Positions 8,333-16,626 of a stretch of 64,000 nt of DNA are shown one piece after another. Position 1 is the stretch's first letter, and each line of letters begins with the position of its first letter. Below the pieces are notes generated by a model. It was not told the origin of the DNA. It saw only the letters and a program-made list of their open reading frames with translations, and did not search any database. A program made the translations under genes and the position numbers. Origin of the DNA: Chthonomonas calidirosea (lineage in GTDB: Bacteria > Armatimonadota > Fimbriimonadia > Fimbriimonadales > Fimbriimonadaceae); the NCBI GenBank assembly GCA_945882415.1, contig CAMCWC010000010.1, positions 87,866 to 151,865 on the forward strand, given 5' to 3'.

Positions 8333-9559
8333 ATGGCAAATCAAAAAACTGATCATGTAGCGACTTTGGGGGCAGCAGCGCTGATCCTCACCGTCAGTCA
8401 GATTGCGGTCGGGATCGCACTCGGCACTCGTTACATTGCTACGACCGGTGGTGCCCATAAGAGCGTCCAGAACCTTCACTTCGATCCGACGTTCGGAATT
8501 TTGCAGGGATTCCACTATTGGGCCAGCGCGGTCCTCATCGTCGTCAGCGGCCTTGCAGTAGCCGCCGGCCTTTGGAGTGGAAGCTACATCCACAAGAGTC
8601 AAACGCAGTTCGTCAGCAACGTCTTCCTGTTTGTTTTCGCCTTCGCTTTCCAGCTAACCGGCAACATTTTGCCTTGGGATCGTCATGCGGTCCAAACCGC
8701 CGCAATCGAAGGAAGCATTGCTGGCCGAGTGCCGGGGATCGGAAGACCCCTCATGGAAGCAATGCTAGGAGGCAAGGGTGTTTCCCAGGAGACGTTGACG
8801 CTTTGGTACGACCTGCACCGATTCGTCTTGCCGGGCCTCTTTGTGGTCCTAGCGATCGTGCTCATCAGTTCTTACATCAAAGAGCGGGAAGGAGAGCCGA
8901 ACTGGGCTGCCGCAGCCGGCGGGCTTGCGGTCGCATTCCTAACCTCGTTTGTCTTGCGCAGCCCGCTGGGCACCGCCGCCACGGCCGCCGATGCCGGAAA
9001 ATTTGACGCCCTCGCTAGTTGGTACACCCTTCCGGCTCACGCTATGCTCGTTTGGACCGATGGGCTTATGCGAAGTGGCGGTTGGCTCGGTGCCGTTCTC
9101 CTACCATCCGCCGTCCTTGCCGCCATTCTTGGAATTGGTGTGCTTAAGGTTTCGCAGCAGGTTGCCCAGTGGTTCCTGGTTGGCACGACCCTGCTGTTTT
9201 CCGGCATCACGTTGCTACACGGCGGGAAGCCCGCGCCCCTCGTCGGAAAGCGCGACCCGGCTTCCCTAGCCACGATTGCCAAGCAAACCGATACCAAGGA
9301 CCCGCAACTGGCCGCAATGGGGCGCCGAGTGTTCAACTCGAACTCTTGCGTGGCCTGCCACGGACAGGATGGCAAAGTTGGCACGACGGGGCCAAGCCTC
9401 GCGGATTCGTACAAAAAGCGGACCGACGTGTTCTATTACGTCACGTACATCAAGAACCCGAAAGAGATTAAGCCAGGCTCGACAATGCCAGGTTTCCCGG
9501 GTCTAAAACCAGAAGAACTCCGCGCGTTGGCGGAGTTCCTTCGGTTCCCAAATGAGTAG
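8333..9559 (+). CDS. Cytochrome b (reduced haem set) fused to C-terminal cytochrome c
   Basis: 408 residues. Helices at ~10-30, 60-80, 95-113, 162-182, 195-208, 248-268 and 278-296 follow a cytochrome b/b6-subunit IV plan, ending in a cytochrome c domain with CVACH (339-343) and a likely Met ligand at M385. Family motifs include LPWDRHAVQTAAIEG and TLTLWYDLHRFVLP. H61 and H162 match one haem ligand pair, but the partners 14 residues later are not His, so the second b haem should be missing. The PEWY quinol-site motif reads ASWY. It should sit in the inner membrane and transfer electrons to its own haem c. No Rieske gene is nearby. ATG 8333 follows GGAAAC. Confidence 0.82.
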   Translation: MANQKTDHVATLGAAALILTVSQIAVGIALGTRYIATTGGAHKSVQNLHFDPTFGILQGFHYWASAVLIVVSGLAVAAGLWSGSYIHKSQTQFVSNVFLFVFAFAFQLTGNILPWDRHAVQTAAIEGSIAGRVPGIGRPLMEAMLGGKGVSQETLTLWYDLHRFVLPGLFVVLAIVLISSYIKEREGEPNWAAAAGGLAVAFLTSFVLRSPLGTAATAADAGKFDALASWYTLPAHAMLVWTDGLMRSGGWLGAVLLPSAVLAAILGIGVLKVSQQVAQWFLVGTTLLFSGITLLHGGKPAPLVGKRDPASLATIAKQTDTKDPQLAAMGRRVFNSNSCVACHGQDGKVGTTGPSLADSYKKRTDVFYYVTYIKNPKEIKPGSTMPGFPGLKPEELRALAEFLRFPNE

Positions 9560-9567
9560 GGTGCAGA

Positions 9568-10353
9568 CTAGCCGCAACCGGTAAGGTCTGGCTCTGGCTC
9601 GCTGGTCTTCGGAACGAAGACCGTTCCAAACGAGTTGTTGCCAAGCGAGAACGTTGGCGACGAAGCGTAGCACCCTGGATCGCCAGTTCGGAAACCGTTG
9701 CCTTCAAAGCTGAAGACACGTCGGTAGTTCGTCGGCAGCGTGTCGCTGTTGATCGTGAACGTTGCAGCATTGAGCGGCAAGGAGGCTCGGAAGTTGCCTT
9801 GGAACGGCTGTCGGACGGTTCCAATGAGAACTCCGCTAGCATCGTAGAACTCGATCGCGGCGCCGCGAATCGGCTGGCCAGTCGAAGAGTCCACAACCTG
9901 GCCCTGAACCGAAGCCTGTGCGGGCTTGATCTGGTAAGCGGCAAAGTAGTCCACGCCGTTGTAGCGAGTTCCGATGAATTCCGTGGTTGTCGTGACGACG
10001 TTGCCCGCTTCGTAAAGACCGGAATCGGTTCCGATCTGGCCAAAGGCGCTCGTTTCGTCGCTGTTTCTCCACTCGGTGACCGGTAGAACCGTTCGCACAC
10101 CCGTGGTCGAGTACGTTGCGAGTTGGTACTTAATGATCTGACCGACCTGAACGTTCAGGGGGTCAACAACCACGAAGGCGGCTGGATCGCTTGGAGCAAC
10201 CCCACCAGGAGCCAACACGGCCTCGACGAACGTAAGTGGGCCAGCTGTTGGCAATCCGCCGCCACCACCTGCTGCCCCACCACCGTTATTTCCTCCGCAT
10301 CCTGCTAAGAACAGTGCGGCCAAAGTAGTTACCGCGAAACTTGCGCGCTTCAT
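9568..10353 (-). CDS. Lipoprotein with carboxypeptidase-regulatory-like (CarboxypepD_reg) domain
   Basis: 261 residues with a lipobox (TTLAALFLAGC) followed by a Gly/Asn-rich linker. Residues ~30-150 form a Big-like beta domain and ~150-205 a peptidase-regulatory-like sandwich (ASVQGQVVDSSTGQPIRGAA). Two Cys near the end (PGCYAS and LTGCG) may form a disulfide. The neighbour at 10394-11188 has the same plan and is probably a paralogue. Predicted to sit on an outer-face membrane. No ligand is apparent. A CATAAT element lies eight bases before the ATG. Confidence 0.75.
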   Translation of the reverse strand: MKRASFAVTTLAALFLAGCGGNNGGGAAGGGGGLPTAGPLTFVEAVLAPGGVAPSDPAAFVVVDPLNVQVGQIIKYQLATYSTTGVRTVLPVTEWRNSDETSAFGQIGTDSGLYEAGNVVTTTTEFIGTRYNGVDYFAAYQIKPAQASVQGQVVDSSTGQPIRGAAIEFYDASGVLIGTVRQPFQGNFRASLPLNAATFTINSDTLPTNYRRVFSFEGNGFRTGDPGCYASSPTFSLGNNSFGTVFVPKTSEPEPDLTGCG

Positions 10354-10361
10354 CGATTCAT

Positions 10362-10367
10362 ATTATG
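10362..10367 (-). promoter_or_regulatory. -10 element (CATAAT) immediately upstream of a lipoprotein start
   Basis: CATAAT on the minus strand is eight bases from ATG 10353, implying no or almost no 5' leader. TTCCCA 17 bases further upstream is a weak -35 candidate. Confidence 0.35.
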
Positions 10368-10393
10368 CCAATCTCAGCGAATATTGGGAAGGT

Positions 10394-11188
10394 TTACAAT
10401 CCGCAATCTGGAGGCGGAGGCGGAGGAGTTGTGCCGCCAACCTTACGATAGACGACCGGATTCGATGGCAACAAGGTCAAACTTGAACTTGAAACTGCCG
10501 GAAGTGTCGCTTTTGAGTCTGGACAAATGACGCTGTATTCGCTCGCACCGTAGCCAAACTGATTGTAATATCTTGTGGCCAATCCGGTCATATCCACCAA
10601 AAAACCAGTAGCGTTAAACGGCGCGACGACTCGGAAGGTGCCGTTCGAGCCCGTAACCGCGGTTCCGACCTGAGCCCCTGCACCGTTGTAGATGCGCACG
10701 AAGGCTCCAGGGACGCCTTGCGAGTCCGTATTCCGAACGCGACCCGCGACCAAACCACCGCTTGCCGCCTTAATCGTGAAGTTCGCGGTGTATTCGTTTC
10801 CGTTGGCTCGCACGACGTAAGTTGTGCTCGTGGCTGCCTTGGCCTCAAAAGCCCCGGAACTGCTCGTCACGGCGATCGAGCCAGGCGCAGTGGTTGACCA
10901 GTTGCTGGAAGGCACGGCGGCGATCTGTCCGGTGGAATCGCGGCCCCAGAGGTACATCTGAAGCGTGTCCCCGACCCGAATGTTCGAGGGATCGACTACG
11001 TAGTTGTCGGGCGTTCGGAACTCAACCGCGACTTCCGTGAAGGTTCCGCCAGAGCCGCCGCCGCTGGCCGAGGTGCTGCCGCCTCCACCGCCGCCGCCAC
11101 CACACGCTATCACTGTGATCAAAAGGGCAGAGCAAACACCAACACTCCACGCCGAACCCGCTTTACGCATACCATTCCAACGATTCAT
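10394..11188 (-). CDS. Lipoprotein with carboxypeptidase-regulatory-like domain, paralogue of 9568-10353
   Basis: 264 residues. The signal ends in a lipobox (LLITVIAC) followed by a Gly/Ser run. A Big-like domain (NIRVGDTLQMYLWGRDSTGQ; SNWSTTAPGSIAV) precedes a CarboxypepD_reg-like unit (GLVAGRVRNTDSQGVPGAFV). A Pro run (TTPPPPPPDCGL) ends the protein. Both this and the next gene share the order lipobox, Gly linker, VDP-N--VG motif, regulatory domain and terminal Cys, which suggests tandem duplication. ATG 11188 is preceded by AGG at a normal distance. Confidence 0.75.
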   Translation of the reverse strand: MNRWNGMRKAGSAWSVGVCSALLITVIACGGGGGGGGSTSASGGGSGGTFTEVAVEFRTPDNYVVDPSNIRVGDTLQMYLWGRDSTGQIAAVPSSNWSTTAPGSIAVTSSSGAFEAKAATSTTYVVRANGNEYTANFTIKAASGGLVAGRVRNTDSQGVPGAFVRIYNGAGAQVGTAVTGSNGTFRVVAPFNATGFLVDMTGLATRYYNQFGYGASEYSVICPDSKATLPAVSSSSLTLLPSNPVVYRKVGGTTPPPPPPDCGL

Positions 11189-11243
11189 TTTCTTACCTGT
11201 TCCACTTAAACTTCGAATTCGAAAGAATTCTCAAGGTTGGCGA

Positions 11244-11657
11244 TTATCCAACGCGCCGTACAGCTTCCGACGCAAATCCCATCGGCAACAGTTCAATGAG
11301 CCGATGCTCCGTCGTCTTGCCTGTCGAACCACAAAGCAAGATACGACAGTTCGACGGATCCTCGACAAACTCGACCAGGGTTTGCAGGCACATGCCACAC
11401 GGCGTGCCCCCATCGTTTGTGAAGACCGCAAGCTCGGTCCATCTTTGCTTACCGGCCGAAACCATCGCGGCGATCGCGCTCCGCTCGGCACAGATCGTCA
11501 AACCGAACGAAAGGTTCTCGACGTTGGCACCAATGAAAATCTCGCCGTCCGCTGCCCGAAGCGCCGCCCCAACCAAATACCCGCTGTACGGTGCATAGGC
11601 GTGGCTCCGAACTTCCTTTGCTTTGGCAATCAGGATCTCGTCACTCGAAATGGACAA
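11244..11657 (-). CDS. cdd: Cytidine deaminase (TTG start)
   Basis: 137 residues, the normal size for the homotetrameric enzyme that deaminates cytidine and deoxycytidine in pyrimidine salvage. The zinc site is complete: TICAERSAI supplies Cys and the catalytic Glu, and PCGMC supplies the other two Cys. APYSGYLVGAAL near the N-terminus is the family substrate-binding segment. The start codon is TTG at 11657, supported by AAGGAG six bases upstream. The gene overlaps the end of mutS2 by 17 bases, so the two are probably co-translated. Confidence 0.95.
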   Translation of the reverse strand: MSISSDEILIAKAKEVRSHAYAPYSGYLVGAALRAADGEIFIGANVENLSFGLTICAERSAIAAMVSAGKQRWTELAVFTNDGGTPCGMCLQTLVEFVEDPSNCRILLCGSTGKTTEHRLIELLPMGFASEAVRRVG

Positions 11658-13980
11658 TCGTCACTCCTTGCCCGCCTTCGCTCGGTTCGCCATCGCGATA
11701 GGACACTACCTCGGGATGCTTTTTAAGAGCTTCCTGGGTGACCTTTCGCAGGATGCCCTCGCCCTTTCCGTGGACAATGCGCAAGTTCGAGGTCCCGGCT
11801 AACAAAGCGTCATCGATGAATCTCTCCAGTCGGGGTAAAGCTTCCTCGGCCCGTAAGTGCCTCAGGTCAAGCTCCAGCGTTGAGTTGATCGCTTTCTGCA
11901 ATCTCATCTCCATCGTTCGGCGCGAGCCGACCGGGTTTGCCGATGTCTTCTGCAGCCGCTCGATGTGGACCGACAGCTTCATCATTCCCACCTGCACCAT
12001 GACCTGCCCGCCTCTTGGGGCCTCAAGTACGACTCCCTTCTGGCCAAACCCGGTCACGCTCACCGAATCCCCTTTCTGGATCTGATCTGGAATGCTCGTG
12101 CGAGATGATGTTGCGCCAGCACGAAACTCCTTCGCGAAATCCTTGCCGACTTCGTCGAGCTCTTTCAATCCGCGTCGCACGCTCTCGCTCGTTTTCGTGT
12201 CGCCAGGCTTGGCCTTCAGTTCGTCGAAAAGCCGATTGGCTTCCAGCCGAATCTCACGCAAGGCGATCTCGATGACTTCGTTCGCGTTGGCGTGGGCTTT
12301 CTTTCGAATGTCTTCGGCTTCTCGCAGCTTTTGGTCGGCGACTTTTTCGGCCACCCGCAATTCGTTCAGCTTGCGATCTGCCTCACCCTGAGCAATTCGC
12401 GCCAGCTTTTGCGCTTGGGAAAGTTGCTCCAACATCTTTGCCAAGTCTTGAGCCTGGGTGCCTAGCTCTTCTCGCGCCTGCTCGACAATGGTGGGATCGA
12501 TGCCGTATCGTTCGGCGATCTTGAGCGCATGGCTCGCGCCTGGAGCGCCAACGAGCAGCCGGTACGTTGGGCGCAATGTCTTCTCGTCGAACTCCATGGC
12601 GGCGTTCTGGAAGCCTTCGGTGTTGTACGCAAACGCCTTCAGCTCGCCGTAGTGCGTGCTCGCAAGGATGGCAGCACCTTTCTCGTGCAAAGCTCGAAGA
12701 ATCGCCGCCGCAAGCGCGGCCCCTTCGGCCGGGTCCGTTCCGGCTCCAATTTCGTCTAGGAGCACCAGACCTCCAGGTTTCAATTCTCGAACCGCTTTAC
12801 CGACGTTCTTGATGTGCCCGGAGAATGTCGAGAGCGACTGCTCAAGACTTTGTTCGTCGCCAATGTCCGCCCAAATTTGGCAGAACGGCGACAACCGAAC
12901 CTCCAACGCAGGAGGCATGAGGCCAGTCTGGGCCATGGCGACGAACAGCCCAACGCACTTGATGGCCACTGTCTTACCGCCCGTGTTTGGACCCGTAATG
13001 AGCACGCTCTTGCCGGGCTGAAGCGTGATGTCCAACGGGACCGCCTTGGCCGGATCCAGCAACGGATGCTTGCCATGCAAAATCTGGATTCGCGCCGGGC
13101 CTTCGGACATCATCGGCAAGACTCCTCTCACCGAGAATCCATACCGCGCGCTGGCAAAAGCCAGATCAATCTGCGCCGCCGCTTCGACGGCTCCGGAGGT
13201 CGCGAGGGCCTCTTTCCCGACCCATTCGCTAAGCGCAGTCAGGATTCGAAACTCTTCTGCCCGGGCGAGCGCTTCCGCCTCTCGCAGGGTGTTGCCGAGC
13301 TGAACGACTTCATCGGGTTCGAGGAAAATCGTCTGACCGCTGGCACTGGTGTCGTGAACGATGCCACGAATTTTTCCGCGATTCTCCGCCTTCAACGGCA
13401 CAACGTAGCGACCGTCTCGGGTCGTATAGATCGGGTCGCTCAAGAGGTCGCGGAACCGGCCCGAGGTGTACTTCTGAATCGTCTCGACAATCCGCGTCGC
13501 GGTTCCGGCCCGCCGACGGCGCAATGTCGCTAGCTCTGGCGAAGCGTGATCCCGCAGCGTGCCGCCCGGCTCCAAAACATCCAGCAAGCGGGCTTCCAGC
13601 GACGGCGCGGCATGCAACGCAAACGCGTACGGATGGAGCGCCGGCATGTCCTCTTGGCGATTCGAAAGGAACTCCTTCATCGCTCGCAAAGCGCCAAGGC
13701 ACTCGCCGATGCGGAACAACTCTTCACCACCCAGCACGCCGCCCTTTTCTGCCCGCTTCAACGGACCGCGTAAATCTCTTACCGCCGAGAGCCCAGGCGG
13801 CGAGTGGCGCTCCAGCGCAGTTACTGCGTCGGTCGTCTTTTGCTGGCGCTCAAAAACGCTGGGCGCGTCGAAACTCGGCTTCAGCTCGATCGCTTGAGCT
13901 GCGCCAATTTCAGTTTCGCAATGCCGAGCGAGCTCCGCCAGAATTGCGCCGTATTCAAGAACCTTTAGGGCGTGAATCAT
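11641..13980 (-). CDS. mutS2: Endonuclease MutS2
   Basis: 779 residues, full family length. The MutS core and clamp lead to an ABC-type ATPase with Walker A GPNTGGKT (~330) and Walker B LVLLDEIGAGTDPAEGAAL (~400). A long coiled coil (~520-640) follows, then a KOW-like part and a C-terminal Smr nuclease domain (LDLRHLRAEEALPRLERF; LRIVHGKGEGIL). Known members suppress homologous recombination and/or rescue collided ribosomes by acting on disomes. It has no MutS mismatch-recognition domain I. It is upstream of and overlaps cdd. Confidence 0.96.
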   Translation of the reverse strand: MIHALKVLEYGAILAELARHCETEIGAAQAIELKPSFDAPSVFERQQKTTDAVTALERHSPPGLSAVRDLRGPLKRAEKGGVLGGEELFRIGECLGALRAMKEFLSNRQEDMPALHPYAFALHAAPSLEARLLDVLEPGGTLRDHASPELATLRRRRAGTATRIVETIQKYTSGRFRDLLSDPIYTTRDGRYVVPLKAENRGKIRGIVHDTSASGQTIFLEPDEVVQLGNTLREAEALARAEEFRILTALSEWVGKEALATSGAVEAAAQIDLAFASARYGFSVRGVLPMMSEGPARIQILHGKHPLLDPAKAVPLDITLQPGKSVLITGPNTGGKTVAIKCVGLFVAMAQTGLMPPALEVRLSPFCQIWADIGDEQSLEQSLSTFSGHIKNVGKAVRELKPGGLVLLDEIGAGTDPAEGAALAAAILRALHEKGAAILASTHYGELKAFAYNTEGFQNAAMEFDEKTLRPTYRLLVGAPGASHALKIAERYGIDPTIVEQAREELGTQAQDLAKMLEQLSQAQKLARIAQGEADRKLNELRVAEKVADQKLREAEDIRKKAHANANEVIEIALREIRLEANRLFDELKAKPGDTKTSESVRRGLKELDEVGKDFAKEFRAGATSSRTSIPDQIQKGDSVSVTGFGQKGVVLEAPRGGQVMVQVGMMKLSVHIERLQKTSANPVGSRRTMEMRLQKAINSTLELDLRHLRAEEALPRLERFIDDALLAGTSNLRIVHGKGEGILRKVTQEALKKHPEVVSYRDGEPSEGGQGVTIVHFE

Positions 13981-14068
13981 CGACCAAGATCATTGTGTCG
14001 TCAAAGAAGGCAATCGAACACCGAATGTGCCGTACTCCCTACCGGCGAAAACTTGCCAAACTACAAAC

Positions 14069-14701
14069 GTGCTGGTTGCCTCGCTGTCTTTGATGTTCGC
14101 AAATGTCGTGACCCTAAGCCCGACGGATGACATTTGGGCCTATCCTCACGCCACGGATCCGCAGCGCGATGCGTACCTGCGCGTTTGGGGAGTTGGCGGA
14201 GTTCCTGTTGCGGAATCAGCCTCCGACGCCGAATCATTTTCTTACAGCCTGCTTCAGTTCAACACCGGCAAGGTGCCGACGGGAAAGAAACTCACTGCCG
14301 CCAAGCTGATCGTCACCCACATCGCGAACCCGTCGTTCACCGTAGAAGGCGCGGCGAAAACTCCGCTCGAAGTTCGATCGGTCGATGGCGAGTTCAAGGA
14401 AAAGGGTTGGACTTACGAATCACTTTTCAAACTCAAGCTCGACGGCAAGGAAACTTCACTCTTCGGTGCCGCGGCACCAAAGTTCACCGCACCGGATGCC
14501 GAGTTTAAGATCGAGATTGATCTCATGACTGGCAAAGGCAATTTTGCCGAGTACCTGTCGAAGCGAGTCGGCGGGCCACTTTCGCTGGTCCTCACGACGA
14601 AACTGAGCATGGACGAAAACCGCCAGACCTACAAGATCTTCTCGAAAGATGCTGAGCGCGAAGCCGCGCGACCGGTCCTTGAACTCACGTTCGAGGACTG
14701 A
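14069..14701 (+). CDS. Secreted DNRLRE-domain protein
   Basis: About 210 residues. A short signal-like stretch (VLVASLSLMFANVVTLSP) is followed by a single beta-sandwich with the DNRLRE pattern: SYSLLQFNTGKVPTGKKLT, AAKLIVTHI and a closing RPVLELTFED. Such domains are common in secreted, cell-surface proteins and in surface adhesion modules. GTG 14069 gives the best signal peptide. An upstream in-frame ATG at 14027 would add charged residues. Its last 17 bases overlap the 3' end of the convergent P-type ATPase gene. No partner is evident. Confidence 0.7.
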   Translation: MLVASLSLMFANVVTLSPTDDIWAYPHATDPQRDAYLRVWGVGGVPVAESASDAESFSYSLLQFNTGKVPTGKKLTAAKLIVTHIANPSFTVEGAAKTPLEVRSVDGEFKEKGWTYESLFKLKLDGKETSLFGAAAPKFTAPDAEFKIEIDLMTGKGNFAEYLSKRVGGPLSLVLTTKLSMDENRQTYKIFSKDAEREAARPVLELTFED

Positions 14702-16604
14702 GCCCCGGTCCTCGCAACAGCCTGAGCCCGTTCAAAATCACGAGCACCGTACTTCCCTCATGCCCAATGACCGCAACGGGCAGGGGTAGCCGGATGATGA
14801 ACGAGCTCACGGTGAGCGCAATGATCACTCCACCCGCAAAGATCAAATTCGTCGTGATCGTTTTGCGAGTTTTCCGCCCAAGTTCGATTAGCTCGGGCAA
14901 GGCATCGAGCCGATCTCGCATTAGAACCACATCCGCCGAGTTGAGCGCCACGTCCGATCCGAGCCCGCCCATCGCAACTCCAACGTAGGCAGCCGAAAGC
15001 GCCGGCCCATCGTTGACGCCATCGCCAACCATCATGACCCGGTGCTCTTTTCCAAGCTCGCCAATCCGTCCTGATTTCTGGCCCGGCATCAAGCCGCCTT
15101 GGATCTCGTCCAGCTTCAGCATTGTTGCCAATCGCGAAACCGCCGCCGGCGAATCTCCGCTGAGCATGGCCAGATGCTTTACGCCCATCGACCGCAGTTG
15201 CTCCAAAACCGCCGGGGTCTCGGGTCGCATCTCGTCTTCAAAAGCAAGCACGGCAAACCCCAAAGGCGAATCCATGACGACGATGCCGAGGCCTTGCCCC
15301 TGCCATTCGGTGACGTGGCTTTGAACGTAGGTTGGCACCTGGACGTTGGCTTCTTCCCAAAGGCGAATTTGCCCCAGCCGGATCGGGCCGTTTGCGGTGA
15401 TTCCCTCGATTCCGAGGCCCGGAATAACCCGGTGGTCGGATACGACCGGCTCAGGCTCCGGCCATTGAACGGCCGCCCGGCGGATGGCCTCCGCCATCGG
15501 GTGCGCCGCGTACTTTTCGAGCGCCGCTGCAAGTGCCACCACTTCGCGAACCCGAGGGCTTGGGTCTCCCACTCCCGAATAACACTGGTCCTCTGCCGCG
15601 CTATCGACTTCATCACGGCTGCAAACACAAACGCATCGTAGCTTTGGTCGACCGCTAGTGATGGTGCCGGTCTTGTCGAAGGCCACCGCATTAACTTCAC
15701 CCGCGCGCTCAATAAACTCTCCGCCCCGAATAAGCAAACCGTTACGCGCTGCCCATGCCAAAGCGCTCAGAGTCGTCGCCGGGGTCGAGATCACCAAAGC
15801 ACATGGGCTAAGGGCGACCAACAGCACCACGGAAGCATAGGTCGCCGCCATCAAAGGCTGGTTCATTCCGAGGAGTCGAACGGCGAGCGAAATGCCAAAC
15901 GCCGCGAGCACGAACCAGGTGTATCGCTGCCCGAACCACTGGCTGATGCGTTCGCCGGACGCTTTGTTCGTTTGCGCTTCTTGCACGAGCGCAACAATTC
16001 GATCCAAAGTGCTGTCTCCGACGATGGTTCGAACCGAAATCAGTAGCGGACCGTCGAGGTTTTGGGTTCCGCCGATGACGTTCGTGCCTTTTTCGACTGA
16101 TACAGGAACGGATTCACCTGTGATCGATGCCTGATTGACGGAGCTTAAGCCTTCAACAACCGTTCCGTCGACCGGAATCGAAGTAAAGCTGGGCACCCGG
16201 ACGACATCTCCGACCGCGAGCGTTTCGACCGGCACCGTCTTGTCCGCCCCGTCGCGAACCAGAATCGCCTCGCTCGGTCGTAGCTTGACCAGGGAAGAAA
16301 TTGCATCCTTGGTGCGGCTCATCGCGCGCTCCTCCATCACGCTCGAAAGATTAAACAGGAAGAGCAAAATCGCCGCGTCACCGGGCTGATTGACTACAGC
16401 CGCACCGACGGCGGCGAGGAGCATCAGGAAGTCGACATCCAGATCGCCGTGGCGCAAACTTTCAAAAGTCCGCTTGATCAGGAACGGCAATCCGACCGCT
16501 AAAGCCACCCACGCGAGCCAGCTCAGATTCGGCAGGTAGCTCAAACCACCTGCCACAAATACAAGAACCGTTAGGACCTCGCGAAAGGAACCTAACGGTT
16601 TCAT
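14685..16604 (-). CDS. P1B-4-type metal-transporting ATPase (Co/Fe-type, SPC motif)
   Basis: About 640 residues. All P-type ATPase signatures are present: TGES (SITGESVPVSVEKG), the phosphorylated aspartate D310 in DKTGT, and GDGVNDGPAL (~525). The membrane signature is SPC (C268, ALSPCALVIST) rather than CPC, and the last helix carries HEGST (~615). SPC plus HEG-T defines the P1B-4 group, known for Co2+, Fe2+ or Ni2+ efflux. There is no N-terminal CxxC or His-rich domain, also typical of the group. ATG 16604 is chosen because the 16715 alternative would overlap the RND gene. It lies 22 bases after the RND stop and is probably in that operon. Confidence 0.9.
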   Translation of the reverse strand: MKPLGSFREVLTVLVFVAGGLSYLPNLSWLAWVALAVGLPFLIKRTFESLRHGDLDVDFLMLLAAVGAAVVNQPGDAAILLFLFNLSSVMEERAMSRTKDAISSLVKLRPSEAILVRDGADKTVPVETLAVGDVVRVPSFTSIPVDGTVVEGLSSVNQASITGESVPVSVEKGTNVIGGTQNLDGPLLISVRTIVGDSTLDRIVALVQEAQTNKASGERISQWFGQRYTWFVLAAFGISLAVRLLGMNQPLMAATYASVVLLVALSPCALVISTPATTLSALAWAARNGLLIRGGEFIERAGEVNAVAFDKTGTITSGRPKLRCVCVCSRDEVDSAAEDQCYSGVGDPSPRVREVVALAAALEKYAAHPMAEAIRRAAVQWPEPEPVVSDHRVIPGLGIEGITANGPIRLGQIRLWEEANVQVPTYVQSHVTEWQGQGLGIVVMDSPLGFAVLAFEDEMRPETPAVLEQLRSMGVKHLAMLSGDSPAAVSRLATMLKLDEIQGGLMPGQKSGRIGELGKEHRVMMVGDGVNDGPALSAAYVGVAMGGLGSDVALNSADVVLMRDRLDALPELIELGRKTRKTITTNLIFAGGVIIALTVSSFIIRLPLPVAVIGHEGSTVLVILNGLRLLRGPGLSPRT

Positions 16605-16626
16605 GTATCCACTGTACCGCTGGGGG

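Noticed and set aside
12814..13533. Plus-strand frame of 239 codons
   Set aside because: It overlaps the mutS2 core on the opposite strand; mutS2 has all its ATPase motifs.
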